From Mycobacterium sp. 155 (GTDB lineage Bacteria > Actinomycetota > Actinomycetes > Mycobacteriales > Mycobacteriaceae), in assembly GCF_000373905.1 (NCBI RefSeq), contig NZ_KB892705.1, positions 2,127,020-2,191,019 of the forward strand: a DNA stretch of 64,000 nucleotides, given 5' to 3'. The notes under the pieces were generated by a model. That model searched no databases, was not told the origin of the DNA, and saw nothing but the letters and a program-made list of their open reading frames with translations. This document shows, in pieces, positions 8,386 to 20,480 of this stretch; within the stretch, counting starts at the first letter, position 1, and each line of letters starts with the position of its first letter. The position numbers and the translations under genes were made by a program.

Positions 8386-8970
8386 GTGACCGACCAGCAG
8401 ACCAACGATGGCCCACCCCGTACCCTGCTCATCGCAGCAGTTGTGGTGGCGGTGTCGGTGTTGATCACCGTGCTCGGGATCGCAGCGGCACATCAGCGTT
8501 CCCCGGAACACCCGCCGGTGGCGATCTCCTCGGTCCCGGCTCCGCAGGCCAACAGCCCCGAATGCAGCGCCCTGCTCGACGGCCTACCCGAACAGCTGGG
8601 CGACTTCCTGCGTGCGCCGACCGTCGACCCCACTCCGGTGGGCACGGCGGCGTGGCAAGGCGAGTCAGGCACCGAACCGGTCGTCCTGCGGTGCGGGTTG
8701 GAACGGCCCGGCGACTTCATCGTCGGCGCTCCAGTGCAGATGGTCGATGACGTGCAGTGGTTCCGGGTGAGCGACGAAGGCGCGGCACCCGGCGCCGCCG
8801 CTGCGGGCACACCGGATCAGGCGAGGAGCACGTGGTACGCGGTGGACCGAGCGGTCTACGTGGCGCTGACCCTGCCCGCAGGTTCCGGGCCGACGCCCAT
8901 TCAGCTGATCTCGGCGCAGATCACTCGAACCATGCCGGTCCGGCCGCCGGATCCGGGGCCGTTGCGCTGA
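8386..8970 (+). CDS. DUF3515 membrane-anchored protein (Rv2980-like)
   Basis: Protein of 194 aa with one N-terminal transmembrane segment (about residues 13-33, LLIAAVVVAVSVLITVLGIAA) and an extracytoplasmic domain with two cysteines (SPECSALL and LRCGLERPG) likely to form a disulfide. The DUF3515 signature region is VVLRCGLERPGDFIVGAPV. The function is unknown. The position before ddl, on the opposite strand, matches Rv2980 next to ddlA, which suggests but does not show a cell-wall role. The start is a GTG 10 nt after the RAM-domain gene, so the two are probably cotranscribed. Confidence 0.85.
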   Translation: MTDQQTNDGPPRTLLIAAVVVAVSVLITVLGIAAAHQRSPEHPPVAISSVPAPQANSPECSALLDGLPEQLGDFLRAPTVDPTPVGTAAWQGESGTEPVVLRCGLERPGDFIVGAPVQMVDDVQWFRVSDEGAAPGAAAAGTPDQARSTWYAVDRAVYVALTLPAGSGPTPIQLISAQITRTMPVRPPDPGPLR

Positions 8971-8997
8971 GTCGATTCGCTTCGCTCCTCACGTGCG

Positions 8998-10119
<1,122 letters not shown>

Positions 10120-10180
10120 AACCTAGAGAGGCTACCGCCCTGGCCGGACTTCGCCCTTCAGTGCGTCCTGACCTGCGGTT

Positions 10181-11287
10181 CTACCCGAGCGCTCGGTTGA
10201 CGTCGGCGATCAGATCGTCGGTGTCCTCGATGCCGGCCGATATCCGGGCGAATCCGGCTGGCACCGCGTCGCCCCAGCGGGCGCGACGGTCCACCGAGGT
10301 GTGAATCCCACCGAAGCTGGTCGACGCGATGAGCAGCGCGCTGCGCTCGACCAGCGCATGCACCGCCGCGGCGTCGGCCAGTTCGATCGACACCAGACCA
10401 CCGAACCGCTGCATCTGTGTGGCGGCCAGATCGTGCGACGGGTCCTCGGGCAGCCCCGGGTAGCGCACCGACCGCACGGCCGGATGCTTGCGCAGCATCA
10501 CCGCGAGCGCCTGCGCGTTCTGGCACTGCCGTTCGAAGCGCAGCCCCGCGCTGCCCAGGCTGCGCAATACCAACCAGGCCTCGAAGGCTCCCAGAATCGG
10601 CCCGGCCAACAGCCGGTCGCGTTCCACCGCGGCCATCAGTTCAGGCTGACTGCCCGCGACGTAACCAGCGACGAGATCGCTGTGGCCGGACAGTGATTTG
10701 GTGGCACTGGCCACCACCAGATCGGCGCCCAACGACAACGGTTGCTGGCCGAGCGGGGTCGCGGTGGTGTTGTCGACGACAAGTGTGGCGCCGCGGCCCC
10801 GGCAAGTCAGTGCGAGCCTGTGTAGATCGACGACGTCCAGCGCGGGATTGACCGGTGTCTCGGCCAACACCACGTCTGCGTTCGACGCGGCTTGGCAGAT
10901 CTCGCCGACTCCCGCCTCGACGACATTAACCCCTTGTGGCGCAAGGTATTCCGATGCGTACCGCCGGACCTGGTAGTAGCCGTCTGCGGGCACGAGGAGC
11001 GTCGAACCCGGTTTGGTCAGCACCCGCAACACCGAGGTGATGGCTGCCATGCCGGATCCGAAGGTCAGCGCCGCGGATGCTCCTTCCAGTTCGGCCAGGG
11101 CCGCTTCCAGTTGCCGCCAGGACGGATTGGAGCTACGCCCGTAGCTGTCCAGCGGTTCGGTCTCATCGGGCGACAGGTGATAGGTCGACGCCGGAATGGG
11201 CATCGGCGCCACCGGAACACCTGGGATTGATTCGGACCCAACGGCTTTGACACTGCGAGTGGAATCGCCGTACGTACCTTCGATCAT
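10181..11287 (-). CDS. Cystathionine gamma-lyase-type PLP enzyme
   Basis: A 368-aa member of the Cys/Met metabolism PLP family. Seen in sequence: YGRSSNPSWRQLE (phosphate-binding Tyr/Arg of the neighbouring subunit), FGSGMAAI, the Asp-containing LVVDNTTATPLGQQPLSLGAD, the internal aldimine Lys197 in SATKSLSGHSD, and the C-terminal SIELAD and GFARISAGIED blocks. Family members cleave cystathionine or related thioethers; the exact activity (gamma-lyase, gamma-synthase or other) cannot be set from motifs. It sits between gpsA (3 nt away) and ddl; in M. tuberculosis those two genes are adjacent, so this gene is extra there or was lost. Confidence 0.82.
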   Translation of the reverse strand: MIEGTYGDSTRSVKAVGSESIPGVPVAPMPIPASTYHLSPDETEPLDSYGRSSNPSWRQLEAALAELEGASAALTFGSGMAAITSVLRVLTKPGSTLLVPADGYYQVRRYASEYLAPQGVNVVEAGVGEICQAASNADVVLAETPVNPALDVVDLHRLALTCRGRGATLVVDNTTATPLGQQPLSLGADLVVASATKSLSGHSDLVAGYVAGSQPELMAAVERDRLLAGPILGAFEAWLVLRSLGSAGLRFERQCQNAQALAVMLRKHPAVRSVRYPGLPEDPSHDLAATQMQRFGGLVSIELADAAAVHALVERSALLIASTSFGGIHTSVDRRARWGDAVPAGFARISAGIEDTDDLIADVNRALG

Positions 11288-11290
11288 GTT

Positions 11291-13017
<1,727 letters not shown>

Positions 13018-13039
13018 CCGCAGAGCTGGCGCATAAGGA

Positions 13040-15250
13040 ATGATCGGACAGGTGAGCGAAGCCACCGAAGCCGAGCCGATCCTGCGGACCGACGACACCG
13101 ATCGCGGCGACACCTCGAACGGGTCGGGACAGTCGGCGGGTGCCGACACGACACCCGAAGCACCGCCGGCGGCCACCTCCCCGGCCATCGACGACGCACT
13201 GCCTGAGGACCGCTATCTCAATCGCGAACTGAGCTGGCTGGACTTCAACGCCCGCGTGCTGGCGCTGGCGGCCGACCAGTCGCTGCCACTGTTGGAGCGC
13301 TTGAAGTTCCTGGCGATCTTCGCGTCGAACCTCGATGAGTTCTATATGGTCCGGGTCGCCGGCCTGAAACGGCGCGACGAGATGGGGTTGTCGGTGCGGT
13401 CGGCCGACGGGCTGTCCCCCCGCGAGCAACTGCGCCGGATCAACGAGCGCACGCAGCAGATCGCCAGCCGCCACGCCGCGGTGTTCCTCAACTCGGTGCG
13501 CCCGGGGTTGGCCGAGCAAGGCGTCGTCATCGTCACGTGGGCCGAACTCAGCCAGGACGAACGCGAGAAACTCTCGACCTACTTCCTCGATCAGGTCTTC
13601 CCAGTCCTCACCCCGCTCGCCGTCGACCCCGCGCATCCCTTCCCGTTCGTCAGCGGGCTGAGCCTCAACCTGGCGATCACCGTCCGCCATCCCGACGACG
13701 GCGGCCAGCACTTCGCCCGAATCAAGGTGCCAGACAACGTCGATCGGTTCGTCCAACTTCCACCCCCGGCCGACAAGCCGCAGGTGGTGCGATTCCTGCC
13801 GATGGAAGCCCTCATCGCCGCGTTCCTTCCGGTGTTGTTCCCGGGTCTGGAAGTCGTGGAACACCATGCCTTCCGGATCACGCGCAACGCGGACTTCGAG
13901 GTCGAGGAAGATCGCGACGAGGATCTGCTGCAAGCGCTGGAACGTGAGCTGGCCCGCAGGCGCTTCGGCAAGCCCGTGCGCCTGGAAGTCGCCGACGACA
14001 TGACCGAGAACATGCTCGAGCTGCTGTTGCGCGAGCTCGACGTCGATCCCGGCGACGTCATCCAGGTGCCGGGGCTGCTCGATCTGTCAGCGGTATGGCA
14101 GATCTACGGTGTCGACCGGCCCGATCTCAAGGACCGGCCGTTCGTGCCCGCGACCCCACCGGCATTCGGTGAGCGCGAAACCCCCAAGAGCATCTTCTCC
14201 ACGCTGCGCGACGGCGACGTCCTGGTGCACCACCCCTACGATTCGTTCTCGACCACGGTGCAACGCTTCATCGAACAGGCCGCCGCCGATCCGAATGTGC
14301 TGGCCATCAAGCAGACTCTGTATCGGACATCGGGCGACTCGCCGATCGTCAACGCGCTCATCGACGCCGCCGAGGCCGGCAAGCAGGTAGTCGCTCTGGT
14401 GGAGATCAAGGCACGGTTCGATGAGCAGGCCAACATCAAGTGGGCCCGGGCACTGGAGCAGGCGGGTGTGCACGTGGTCTACGGCTTGATCGGCTTGAAG
14501 ACACACTGCAAGACCTGTCTGGTAGTCCGCCGCGAAAGCTCGGCCATTCGGCGCTACTGCCACATCGGGACCGGTAACTACAACCCGAAAACCGCACGCC
14601 TGTATGAGGATGTGGGCTTGCTGACGGCCGATCCCGATATCGGTGCCGACCTCACCGATCTGTTCAACTCGCTGACCGGTTACTCCCGCAAGGATTCGTA
14701 CCGCAACCTTTTGGTGGCTCCCCGCGGCATCCGCAAGGGCATCATCGATCGGATCGACCGGGAGATCGCAGCTCACCGGGACGGCGCGAAGACCGGTATT
14801 CAGTTGAAGGCCAACGCACTGGTCGACGAGCAGGTGATCGACGCGCTGTACCGGGCATCCCAGGCAGGTGTCCCCGTCGAGATCGTGGTCCGCGGCATCT
14901 GCGCGCTACGCCCTGGCGGCCCCGGTTACTCCGACAACATCACGGTGCGTTCGATCCTCGGCCGCTTCCTGGAACACTCACGGATTATTCACTTCCGCGC
15001 CATCGACGAGTTCTGGATCGGTAGCGCCGACATGATGCATCGTAATCTCGACCGGCGTGTCGAGGTCATGGCTCAGGTGAAGGACCCGCGGCTGACCGCG
15101 CAACTGAACGACGTTTTCGAATCGGCCATGAACCCGGCGACCCGGTGTTGGGAATTACAGCACGACGGCCATTGGGCGGCACTGCCGCAGGAGGGCCAGA
15201 CCGTACGCGACCACCAGGTGTCGCTGATGGAACGCCACCGGCATCCCTGA
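13040..15250 (+). CDS. ppk: Polyphosphate kinase 1
   Basis: Makes inorganic polyphosphate from ATP. The 736-aa protein has the PPK N domain ([17 protein letters not shown]), the head domain with [27 protein letters not shown], and two phospholipase-D-like C-terminal domains. The autophosphorylated His is H489 in [31 protein letters not shown] and the second [19 protein letters not shown] block follow. The first about 55 residues are Asp/Thr/Pro-rich and variable, as in other mycobacteria. The ATG at 13040 is used; a GTG at 13052 is an alternative. It lies in a probable fbiD-ppk-mutT1 unit. Confidence 0.96.
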   Translation: MIGQVSEATEAEPILRTDDTDRGDTSNGSGQSAGADTTPEAPPAATSPAIDDALPEDRYLNRELSWLDFNARVLALAADQSLPLLERLKFLAIFASNLDEFYMVRVAGLKRRDEMGLSVRSADGLSPREQLRRINERTQQIASRHAAVFLNSVRPGLAEQGVVIVTWAELSQDEREKLSTYFLDQVFPVLTPLAVDPAHPFPFVSGLSLNLAITVRHPDDGGQHFARIKVPDNVDRFVQLPPPADKPQVVRFLPMEALIAAFLPVLFPGLEVVEHHAFRITRNADFEVEEDRDEDLLQALERELARRRFGKPVRLEVADDMTENMLELLLRELDVDPGDVIQVPGLLDLSAVWQIYGVDRPDLKDRPFVPATPPAFGERETPKSIFSTLRDGDVLVHHPYDSFSTTVQRFIEQAAADPNVLAIKQTLYRTSGDSPIVNALIDAAEAGKQVVALVEIKARFDEQANIKWARALEQAGVHVVYGLIGLKTHCKTCLVVRRESSAIRRYCHIGTGNYNPKTARLYEDVGLLTADPDIGADLTDLFNSLTGYSRKDSYRNLLVAPRGIRKGIIDRIDREIAAHRDGAKTGIQLKANALVDEQVIDALYRASQAGVPVEIVVRGICALRPGGPGYSDNITVRSILGRFLEHSRIIHFRAIDEFWIGSADMMHRNLDRRVEVMAQVKDPRLTAQLNDVFESAMNPATRCWELQHDGHWAALPQEGQTVRDHQVSLMERHRHP

Positions 15251-15306
15251 GCGGGTCCCGGGTACGAGCCAGCGGCGGTACCGGAGAATGACCTGCAGGA
15301 GTTGAG

Positions 15307-16239
15307 GTGTCGAACAACAACACGGCCACCGGCGAGAAGGTTGTGCCCGCCGCCGGCGCGGTGCTGTGGCGTCGCAGCAGCGATGTCACAAGCGATCCGG
15401 CCGCCGTCGAGATCGCGGTCATCCATCGGCCCCGGTACGACGACTGGTCGCTACCCAAGGGCAAGGTCGATCCCGGCGAAACCGAACCGGTGACCGCGGT
15501 GCGTGAAGTCTACGAGGAGACCGGCTACACCGCGCGGCTCGGCCGCAGGCTTGGATCGGTGTCCTACGCCATCCCCCCGGGCGCGAAAAGAGTCTGGTAC
15601 TGGGCGGCCCAGGCTACCGGTGGAGACTTCGCTCCCAACGCCGAAGTGGACAAGCTGGTCTGGCTTCCCGCCCATGCCGCAATGGAACAGCTGCAGTATC
15701 CATATGACCGAAAAGTATTGCGCCGCTTTGGTAAGTACCCGCCGGAAACCAAGACGGTGCTCATCGTTCGGCACGCCACGGCTGGGCGTCGGTCTCGCTA
15801 TAAGGGTGACGACCGGCGGCGGCCGTTGGACAAGCACGGACGGGCACAGGCCGAGTCACTGGTGGGCCAGCTGTTGTCATTCGGCGCCAGCACGCTCTAC
15901 GCCGCCGACCGAATGCGATGTCACCAGACAATCGAGCCGCTCGCACAGGAACTCGGCGTGGACATCCACAACGAGCCCACGCTGACCGAGGAAGCCTACG
16001 CACGTGATCAGAAGGCGACGCGGGACCGAGTCGTCGAGATCGCTGCGCGAGCCGGCACCCCGGTTATCTGCACACAGGGCAAGGTAATTCCCGATCTGAT
16101 CGCCTGGTGGTGCGAACGCGACAGCGTGCGCCCCGAGACGACGGGCAATCGCAAGGGCAGCACCTGGGTGCTGTCATTGATCGACGGGCGACTGGTGGCC
16201 GCCGACCACATGGGCAGTCCGCTGCCCACGAAGAAGTAA
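15307..16239 (+). CDS. mutT1: MutT1: Nudix hydrolase fused to a histidine phosphatase domain
   Basis: Sanitises oxidised guanine nucleotides; mycobacterial MutT1 acts on 8-oxo-(d)GTP and on diadenosine polyphosphates. The 310-aa protein has an N-terminal Nudix domain with the complete box starting at [27 protein letters not shown] residues (G, E, then REVYEETG; about residues 56-78), and a C-terminal histidine phosphatase domain opening with [10 protein letters not shown]. The fused layout is the hallmark of MutT1. The GTG start has a GCAGGAG ribosome binding site. It follows ppk by 56 nt and is convergent with hupB across a strong hairpin. Confidence 0.95.
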   Translation: MSNNNTATGEKVVPAAGAVLWRRSSDVTSDPAAVEIAVIHRPRYDDWSLPKGKVDPGETEPVTAVREVYEETGYTARLGRRLGSVSYAIPPGAKRVWYWAAQATGGDFAPNAEVDKLVWLPAHAAMEQLQYPYDRKVLRRFGKYPPETKTVLIVRHATAGRRSRYKGDDRRRPLDKHGRAQAESLVGQLLSFGASTLYAADRMRCHQTIEPLAQELGVDIHNEPTLTEEAYARDQKATRDRVVEIAARAGTPVICTQGKVIPDLIAWWCERDSVRPETTGNRKGSTWVLSLIDGRLVAADHMGSPLPTKK

Positions 16240-16247
16240 CGCTCCCA

Positions 16248-16296
16248 CAGAAAGGCACGCCGTGAGCGCGTCAGCGGCTCACGGCGTGCCTTTCTG
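16248..16296. terminator. Bidirectional terminator between mutT1 and hupB
   Basis: A perfect 20-bp inverted repeat (16248-16267 and 16277-16296, arm CAGAAAGGCACGCCGTGAGC) with a 9-base loop sits between two convergent genes. The AAAGG/CCTTT base gives a short T run on either strand. Confidence 0.85.
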
Positions 16297-16301
16297 GAAA
16301 T

Positions 16302-16931
16302 CTACCTGCGGCCCTTTCTGGCAGGAGCCTTGGTCGCGGCCTTCTTGGCCGGAGCCTTGGCGGCGACCTTCTTAGCGGGAGCCTTGGTCGCGGCCTTCTT
16401 GGCGGGAGCCTTGGTCGCGGCCTTCTTGGCCGGAGCCTTGGTCGCGGCCTTCTTGGCCGGAGCCTTGGTCGCGGCCTTCTTAGCGGGAGCCTTGGTCGCG
16501 GCCTTCTTAGCGGGAGCCTTGGTCGCGGTGGCCTTGGCCGGAGCCTTCTTGGCGACCGCGGCCCGCTTGGCGGGAGCCTTCTTGGCTGCCGTGCGCTTGG
16601 CCGGCCCTGCAGTCACGCCACGCTTGACCGCGGGGCCTTCCGCCGGAAGACGCTGTGCGCCAGAGACAACCGCCTTGAACTGCGCTCCGGGGCGGAACGC
16701 CGGTACCGAGGTGGGCTTGACCTTCACCGTTTCGCCGGTGCGCGGATTGCGCGCCACCCGGGCAGCGCGGCGGCGCTGCTCAAAAACGCCGAAGCCGGTG
16801 ATCGTCACGCTCTCGCCCTTGTGCACCGCACGCACAATGGTGTCGACAACGTTCTCCACCGCGGCGGTAGCCTGCCGACGATCGGTGCCCAGTTTGGTTG
16901 TGAGTACGTCGATGAGCTCCGCTTTGTTCAT
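16302..16931 (-). CDS. hupB: HU-type nucleoid protein with Lys/Ala-rich tail (HupB/Hlp)
   Basis: Compacts DNA and, in mycobacteria, also affects iron homeostasis and cell-wall interactions. The first 90 residues form the HU fold ([20 protein letters not shown]..., with [21 protein letters not shown] in the DNA-binding arm, including the Arg-Asn-Pro tip). The tail is histone-H1-like, with seven 9-residue [13 protein letters not shown] units and a final KGRR. Total 209 aa, close to other mycobacterial HupB. The start at 16931 has GGAGG about 6 nt upstream; the open frame extends further but without HU sequence. Confidence 0.97.
   Translation of the reverse strand: MNKAELIDVLTTKLGTDRRQATAAVENVVDTIVRAVHKGESVTITGFGVFEQRRRAARVARNPRTGETVKVKPTSVPAFRPGAQFKAVVSGAQRLPAEGPAVKRGVTAGPAKRTAAKKAPAKRAAVAKKAPAKATATKAPAKKAATKAPAKKAATKAPAKKAATKAPAKKAATKAPAKKAATKAPAKKVAAKAPAKKAATKAPARKGRR
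16335..16523 (-). repeat. Seven 27-bp coding repeats in the hupB tail
   Basis: Seven in-frame units encode TKAPAKKAA five times, then TKAPAKKVA and AKAPAKKAA, followed by a degenerate [10 protein letters not shown] end. Because units are 27 bp, gain or loss keeps the frame. Unit number is a likely strain-variable site. Confidence 0.9.
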
Positions 16932-16952
16932 CCAAAACCTCCGAAACCAGTG

Positions 16953-16977
16953 GTCCACTTTGAACCGACTAGTGGAC
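16953..16977. promoter_or_regulatory. Inverted repeat upstream of hupB
   Basis: GTCCACT (16953-16959) and AGTGGAC (16971-16977) form a 7-bp perfect inverted repeat with an 11-base spacer, 22-46 nt before the hupB start. It could be an operator or an mRNA hairpin. The regulator is unknown. The rest of the 203-base gap to leuD shows nothing I can name. Confidence 0.4.
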
Positions 16978-17134
16978 ACGGTAAACCCTGTGACTATTGA
17001 TTTCCAAGAGCCACGCGCAATTTCGGGGGTAGCTAGCGAACATTCCGGCAATCCGCTTGCCGCCCTTGAACTCCTGTCCGGAGGGTACAGAACCGGTTTG
17101 ACGGGTGGCGAATTCGCCTCGCCGAGGCCCGCGA

Positions 17135-17728
17135 TCAGGCCTGCAGAGTACGGGGCTTCCAGGCCGGTCTGCCCTGCTCATAGGCCTCGATCGAGGAGAG
17201 TTTCCGCAGCGTAAGACCTATATCGTCAAGCCCCTCCAGCAGCCGCCAGGCGGTGTAATCGTCAATCCTGAACGGCACCACTACCGTTCCCGCAGTGACG
17301 GTGCGATCTTGAAGATTCACAGTAATTTCCAAGCCCGGATTCTGCTCGATGAGCTTCCAGAGCAGCTCCACATCGTCCTGGGAGACTTCGGCCGCCAGTA
17401 ATCCGGCCTTACCCGCATTCCCCCGAAAAATGTCGGCGAAGCGGGATGAGATGACCACCCGGAAGCCGTAGTCCATGAGCGCCCAGACGGCATGCTCGCG
17501 CGACGAGCCGGTGCCGAAATCGGGCCCAGCGACCAATACCGAGCCTTTATCGAATGGCGCGAGGTTCAAGATGAATGACGGATCGGCGCGCCAGGCGGCG
17601 AACAGCCCGTCCTCGAAACCTGTTCGGGTTACCCGCTTCAGGTAGACCGCCGGAATGATCTGGTCGGTGTCGACATTGGACCGCCGCAGCGGAACGCCGA
17701 TGCCGGTGTGGGTGTGAAAGGCTTCCAT
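17135..17728 (-). CDS. leuD: 3-isopropylmalate dehydratase small subunit
   Basis: With LeuC it isomerises 2-isopropylmalate to 3-isopropylmalate in leucine synthesis. The 197-aa protein has the aconitase swivel fold: [25 protein letters not shown] at the N-terminus, then [20 protein letters not shown] (substrate loop) and [15 protein letters not shown]. The ATG at 17728 is the conserved start; the open frame runs further back into leuC but that is out of frame sequence. It lies 11 nt after leuC in one operon. Confidence 0.96.
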   Translation of the reverse strand: MEAFHTHTGIGVPLRRSNVDTDQIIPAVYLKRVTRTGFEDGLFAAWRADPSFILNLAPFDKGSVLVAGPDFGTGSSREHAVWALMDYGFRVVISSRFADIFRGNAGKAGLLAAEVSQDDVELLWKLIEQNPGLEITVNLQDRTVTAGTVVVPFRIDDYTAWRLLEGLDDIGLTLRKLSSIEAYEQGRPAWKPRTLQA

Positions 17729-17739
17729 CGTCTTCTCCT

Positions 17740-19182
17740 CTAGCGGGCGGTGGTGGCGGGCAGGTCGGCCGGAGAGGCCAACGTGCCGCGGATGGCAGTG
17801 GCCGCAGCGACGGCAGGCGACACCAGGTGGGTCCGGCCGCCTTTGCCTTGACGGCCCTCGAAATTGCGGTTGGACGTCGAGGCGCACCGCTGGCCGGGCG
17901 AGAGCTGATCGGGATTCATGCCGAGACACATCGAGCAGCCGGCCTGGCGCCACTCCGCTCCGGCCGCGGTGAATACCCGGTCCAGACCTTCGGATTCGGC
18001 TTGGGCACGGACCCGCATCGAGCCGGGCACTACCAACATCCGCACCCCGTCGGCGACCTTGCGGTCCTTCAGAACATCGGCCACCACCCGCAGGTCCTCG
18101 ATTCGACCGTTGGTGCATGAGCCAACGAACACGGTGTCCACGGCGATGTCCCGCATGGCCGTGCCGGGGCGAAGGTCCATATAGGCCAATGCCTTTTCCG
18201 CAGCCTGACGCGCACCGTCGTCGCCGATCAGCTCAGGGTCGGGCACCGACGCCGACAGCGGAACCCCCTGGCCGGGATTGGTGCCCCAGGTCACGAAGGG
18301 GCTCAACGTCGAGGCGTCCAGGTAGATCTCGGTGTCGAACTCGGCACCCTCGTCAGTGCGCAATTGGCTCCAGGCGACCACCGCGGCGTCCCAGTCGGCG
18401 CCCTGCGGGGCGTGTGGCCGACCCTTGAGGAACTCGAACGTCGTCTCGTCGGGGGCGACCATCCCGGCCCGCGCCCCGGCCTCGATGCTCATGTTGCAGA
18501 TCGTCATCCGGCCTTCCATCGACAGCGATTCGATGGCACTGCCCCGGTATTCGATGACATGCCCCTGCCCGCCACCGGTGCCGATCTTGGCGATCACCGC
18601 CAGGATGATGTCTTTTGCGCTCACGCCGGGCGGCAGCACGCCATCCACATTGACCGCCATGGTCTTGAACGGCTTGAGCGGCAAGGTCTGCGTGGCCAAC
18701 ACATGCTCAACCTCTGACGTACCGATGCCCATGGCAATCGCACCGAACGCGCCGTGGGTGGAGGTGTGGCTGTCGCCGCACACCACCGTCATTCCGGGCT
18801 GTGTGAGACCGAGTTGCGGTCCGATGATGTGCACGATGCCCTGTTCGGCATCGCCCATCGAGTGCAGCCGGATGCCGAATTCCTCGCAGTTGCGCCGCAA
18901 TGTCTCGACCTGGGTCCGCGAGACCGGGTCGGCGATCGGCTTGTCGATGTCGATCGTCGGGACGTTGTGATCCTCGGTGGCGATGGTCAGATCGGGGCGT
19001 CGCACCGGCCGCCCGGCCATCCGGAGTCCGTCGAACGCCTGCGGGCTGGTGACCTCGTGCACGAGGTGCAGGTCGATGTAGATCAGGTCGGGCTCACCCT
19101 CCTGGGAGGCCACAACATGGTCGGCCCACACCTTTTCGGCCATGGTGCGCGGCTTTGTAGACGTCGGTGTCGATTGATCCAT
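17740..19182 (-). CDS. leuC: 3-isopropylmalate dehydratase large subunit
   Basis: The aconitase-family large subunit carries the 4Fe-4S cluster. Its three Cys ligands are visible in [14 protein letters not shown] and [15 protein letters not shown]; other family blocks are [46 protein letters not shown] and [12 protein letters not shown]. The protein is about 480 aa from ATG 19182 ([13 protein letters not shown]). An upstream ATG at 19227 and a downstream one at 19143 are possible, and no clear ribosome binding site decides it. It is divergent from the IclR regulator and cotranscribed with leuD. Confidence 0.94.
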   Translation of the reverse strand: MDQSTPTSTKPRTMAEKVWADHVVASQEGEPDLIYIDLHLVHEVTSPQAFDGLRMAGRPVRRPDLTIATEDHNVPTIDIDKPIADPVSRTQVETLRRNCEEFGIRLHSMGDAEQGIVHIIGPQLGLTQPGMTVVCGDSHTSTHGAFGAIAMGIGTSEVEHVLATQTLPLKPFKTMAVNVDGVLPPGVSAKDIILAVIAKIGTGGGQGHVIEYRGSAIESLSMEGRMTICNMSIEAGARAGMVAPDETTFEFLKGRPHAPQGADWDAAVVAWSQLRTDEGAEFDTEIYLDASTLSPFVTWGTNPGQGVPLSASVPDPELIGDDGARQAAEKALAYMDLRPGTAMRDIAVDTVFVGSCTNGRIEDLRVVADVLKDRKVADGVRMLVVPGSMRVRAQAESEGLDRVFTAAGAEWRQAGCSMCLGMNPDQLSPGQRCASTSNRNFEGRQGKGGRTHLVSPAVAAATAIRGTLASPADLPATTAR

Positions 19183-19248
19183 CGCTACTACTCGATTCGG
19201 TTCAGGGTACTGCTGGGCTGCAGTCAATGGCTGGGAGATAGACCTGAC

Positions 19249-19298
19249 ATCTCGCGTAGCTATCTCAGTATACGAGACGTTAGTATCTCACTGTGAGA
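19249..19298. promoter_or_regulatory. leuC / IclR-gene operator region with TCTC palindromes
   Basis: A perfect palindrome TCTCAC-T-GTGAGA spans 19286-19298 and includes the GTG start of the IclR gene (19293). The motif ATCTC recurs at 19249, 19262 and 19285, with GAGA at 19274, so a near-palindrome TCTCAGTATACGAGA sits at 19264-19278. This fits autoregulation and control of leuCD, as known for the IclR-type regulators of leuCD in Streptomyces (NdgR) and Corynebacterium (LtbR). Confidence 0.6.
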
Positions 19299-19994
19299 AA
19301 TGATAGCGGCATCGGCGTGCTCGACAAAGCGGTGGGTGTGCTGCACACAGTGGCCGAGTCTCCGTGTGGGCTAGCCGAACTGTGCGAACGGACCGGGCTC
19401 CCCCGCGCGACCGCACACCGGCTGGCGGCCGGGCTGGAAACCCACCGGCTACTGGCACGCGACGGCGACGGTCGCTGGCGCTTGGGCCCCGCCCTGACCG
19501 AATTGGCCTCCCACGTCAACGATCCGCTCCTGGCCGCCGGCGCGGCTGTGCTGCCGCGGCTGCGTGAGGTCACAGGTGAGAGCGTGCAGCTGTACCGCAG
19601 GGAAGGACTCTCCCGCGTGTGCGTGGTGGCCCTGGAGCCGCCGGCGGGACTGCGCGACACCGTGCCGGTCGGCACGCTGCTTCCGATGACGGCCGGGTCG
19701 GGCGCCAAAGTACTGCTGGCCCACGCCGACACGGCAACACAACAGGCGGTGCTGCCGACCGCCAAGTTCACCGACCGCACACTCGCCGAGGTGCGCAAGC
19801 GCGGGTGGGCGCAGAGCGCGGCCGAACGCGAACCCGGGGTGGCGAGTGTGTCGGCCCCGGTCCGCGACGGGCGAGGCAACGTGATCGCCGCGGTGTCGGT
19901 GTCGGGACCGATCGACCGCATGGGCCGTCGCCCCGGAGCGCGCTGGGCGGCCGACCTTCTCGCCGCCGCGGACGCGTTGACCCGCCGGCTATAG
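19293..19994 (+). CDS. IclR-family regulator, LtbR/NdgR-like, divergent from leuCD
   Basis: A 233-aa regulator with an N-terminal winged helix-turn-helix (VLDKAVGVLHTVAESPCGLAELCERTGLPRATAHRLAAGLE-type layout, about residues 8-50) and the C-terminal IclR effector domain (VPVGTLLPMTAGSGAKVLLA, then EREPGVASVSAPVRDGRGNVIAAVSVSGP). It corresponds to Rv2989. IclR regulators in this position repress or activate leuCD in relatives; direct evidence here is only the position and the palindromes in the shared promoter. The GTG start lies within one palindrome, so the mRNA may be leaderless or have a very short leader. A strong terminator follows. Confidence 0.88.
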   Translation: MRNDSGIGVLDKAVGVLHTVAESPCGLAELCERTGLPRATAHRLAAGLETHRLLARDGDGRWRLGPALTELASHVNDPLLAAGAAVLPRLREVTGESVQLYRREGLSRVCVVALEPPAGLRDTVPVGTLLPMTAGSGAKVLLAHADTATQQAVLPTAKFTDRTLAEVRKRGWAQSAAEREPGVASVSAPVRDGRGNVIAAVSVSGPIDRMGRRPGARWAADLLAAADALTRRL

Positions 19995-20118
19995 CAGCGT
20001 CCACAACGATCCGGCCCGAAGATCCCGATCGCGGGATCCCTACCACGTACACGACGGCAGCACGGTGGGCCTCATCACATGGCCGTCGGTGTCGCGCGGT
20101 CCAGATGGCGCCGCAAAG

Positions 20119-20155
20119 CGAAAGGCACTCAGTCCCTAGGACTGAGTGCCTTTCG
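20119..20155. terminator. Bidirectional terminator, IclR gene / tRNA-Glu
   Basis: A perfect 17-bp inverted repeat (20119-20135 and 20139-20155; arm CGAAAGGCACTCAGTCC) with a 3-base loop. It lies downstream of the IclR gene on the plus strand and 7 nt after the 3' end of tRNA-Glu on the minus strand, so it can serve both. The preceding 20.00-20.12 kb shows nothing else. Confidence 0.85.
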
Positions 20156-20161
20156 TGTGTG

Positions 20162-20234
20162 TACCCCCGATGGGATTCGAACCCACGCTACCGCCGTGAG
20201 AGGGCGGCGTCCTAGGCCGCTAGACGACGGGGGC
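20162..20234 (-). tRNA. tRNA-Glu (CTC)
   Basis: A 73-nt cloverleaf read on the minus strand: acceptor GCCCCCG pairs with CGGGGGT (one G-U), D arm TCGTCTAGCGGCCTAGGA, anticodon stem CCGCC/GGCGG with loop CTCTCAC (anticodon CTC), and T arm GGGTTCGAATCCC. CCA is not encoded. It sits in tandem with tRNA-Gln and gltX. Confidence 0.96.
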
Positions 20235-20294
20235 TAGAACTTCCGGATGGTCAGCATAGCTCAGCTGATCACGCTGACCTAATCGACGCATTGG

Positions 20295-20366
20295 CTGGGG
20301 TACCAGGACTCGAACCTAGAATGGCTGAACCAGAATCAGCTGTGTTGCCAATTACACCATACCCCA
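20295..20366 (-). tRNA. tRNA-Gln (CTG)
   Basis: A 72-nt cloverleaf on the minus strand: acceptor TGGGGTA/TACCCCA with discriminator G, anticodon stem GCTGA/TCAGC with loop TTCTGGT (anticodon CTG), and T arm AGGTTCGAGTCCT. In actinobacteria it is first charged with Glu by GluRS and then amidated by GatCAB, whose genes are also in this window. Confidence 0.96.
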
Positions 20367-20415
20367 TTGGCTGCCCATCACCGCAGGTCACGGGCATTCT
20401 CGACTCGAACCGCTC

Positions 20416-20432
20416 GGCGGGGACTCCCCGCC
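20416..20432. terminator. Short GC hairpin downstream of gltX
   Basis: GGCGGGG-ACT-CCCCGCC lies 49 nt after the gltX stop, before tRNA-Gln. There is no T run on the minus strand, so it may be a weak terminator or a processing site. Confidence 0.35.
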
Positions 20433-20480
20433 TTGCTTATCGGGCCGACGAGCAGACTACCAAAGATTCTGACCCACTTT

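Noticed and set aside
16330-17214. Long Ala/Leu-rich frame opposite hupB
   Set aside because: It is the antisense reading of the hupB repeat tail and the gap beyond it; no start signal or family.
20160-20370. tRNA genes as integration site of the BREX island
   Set aside because: They are 8 kb away with conserved genes between, and I see no tRNA fragment repeated near 28 or 41 kb.
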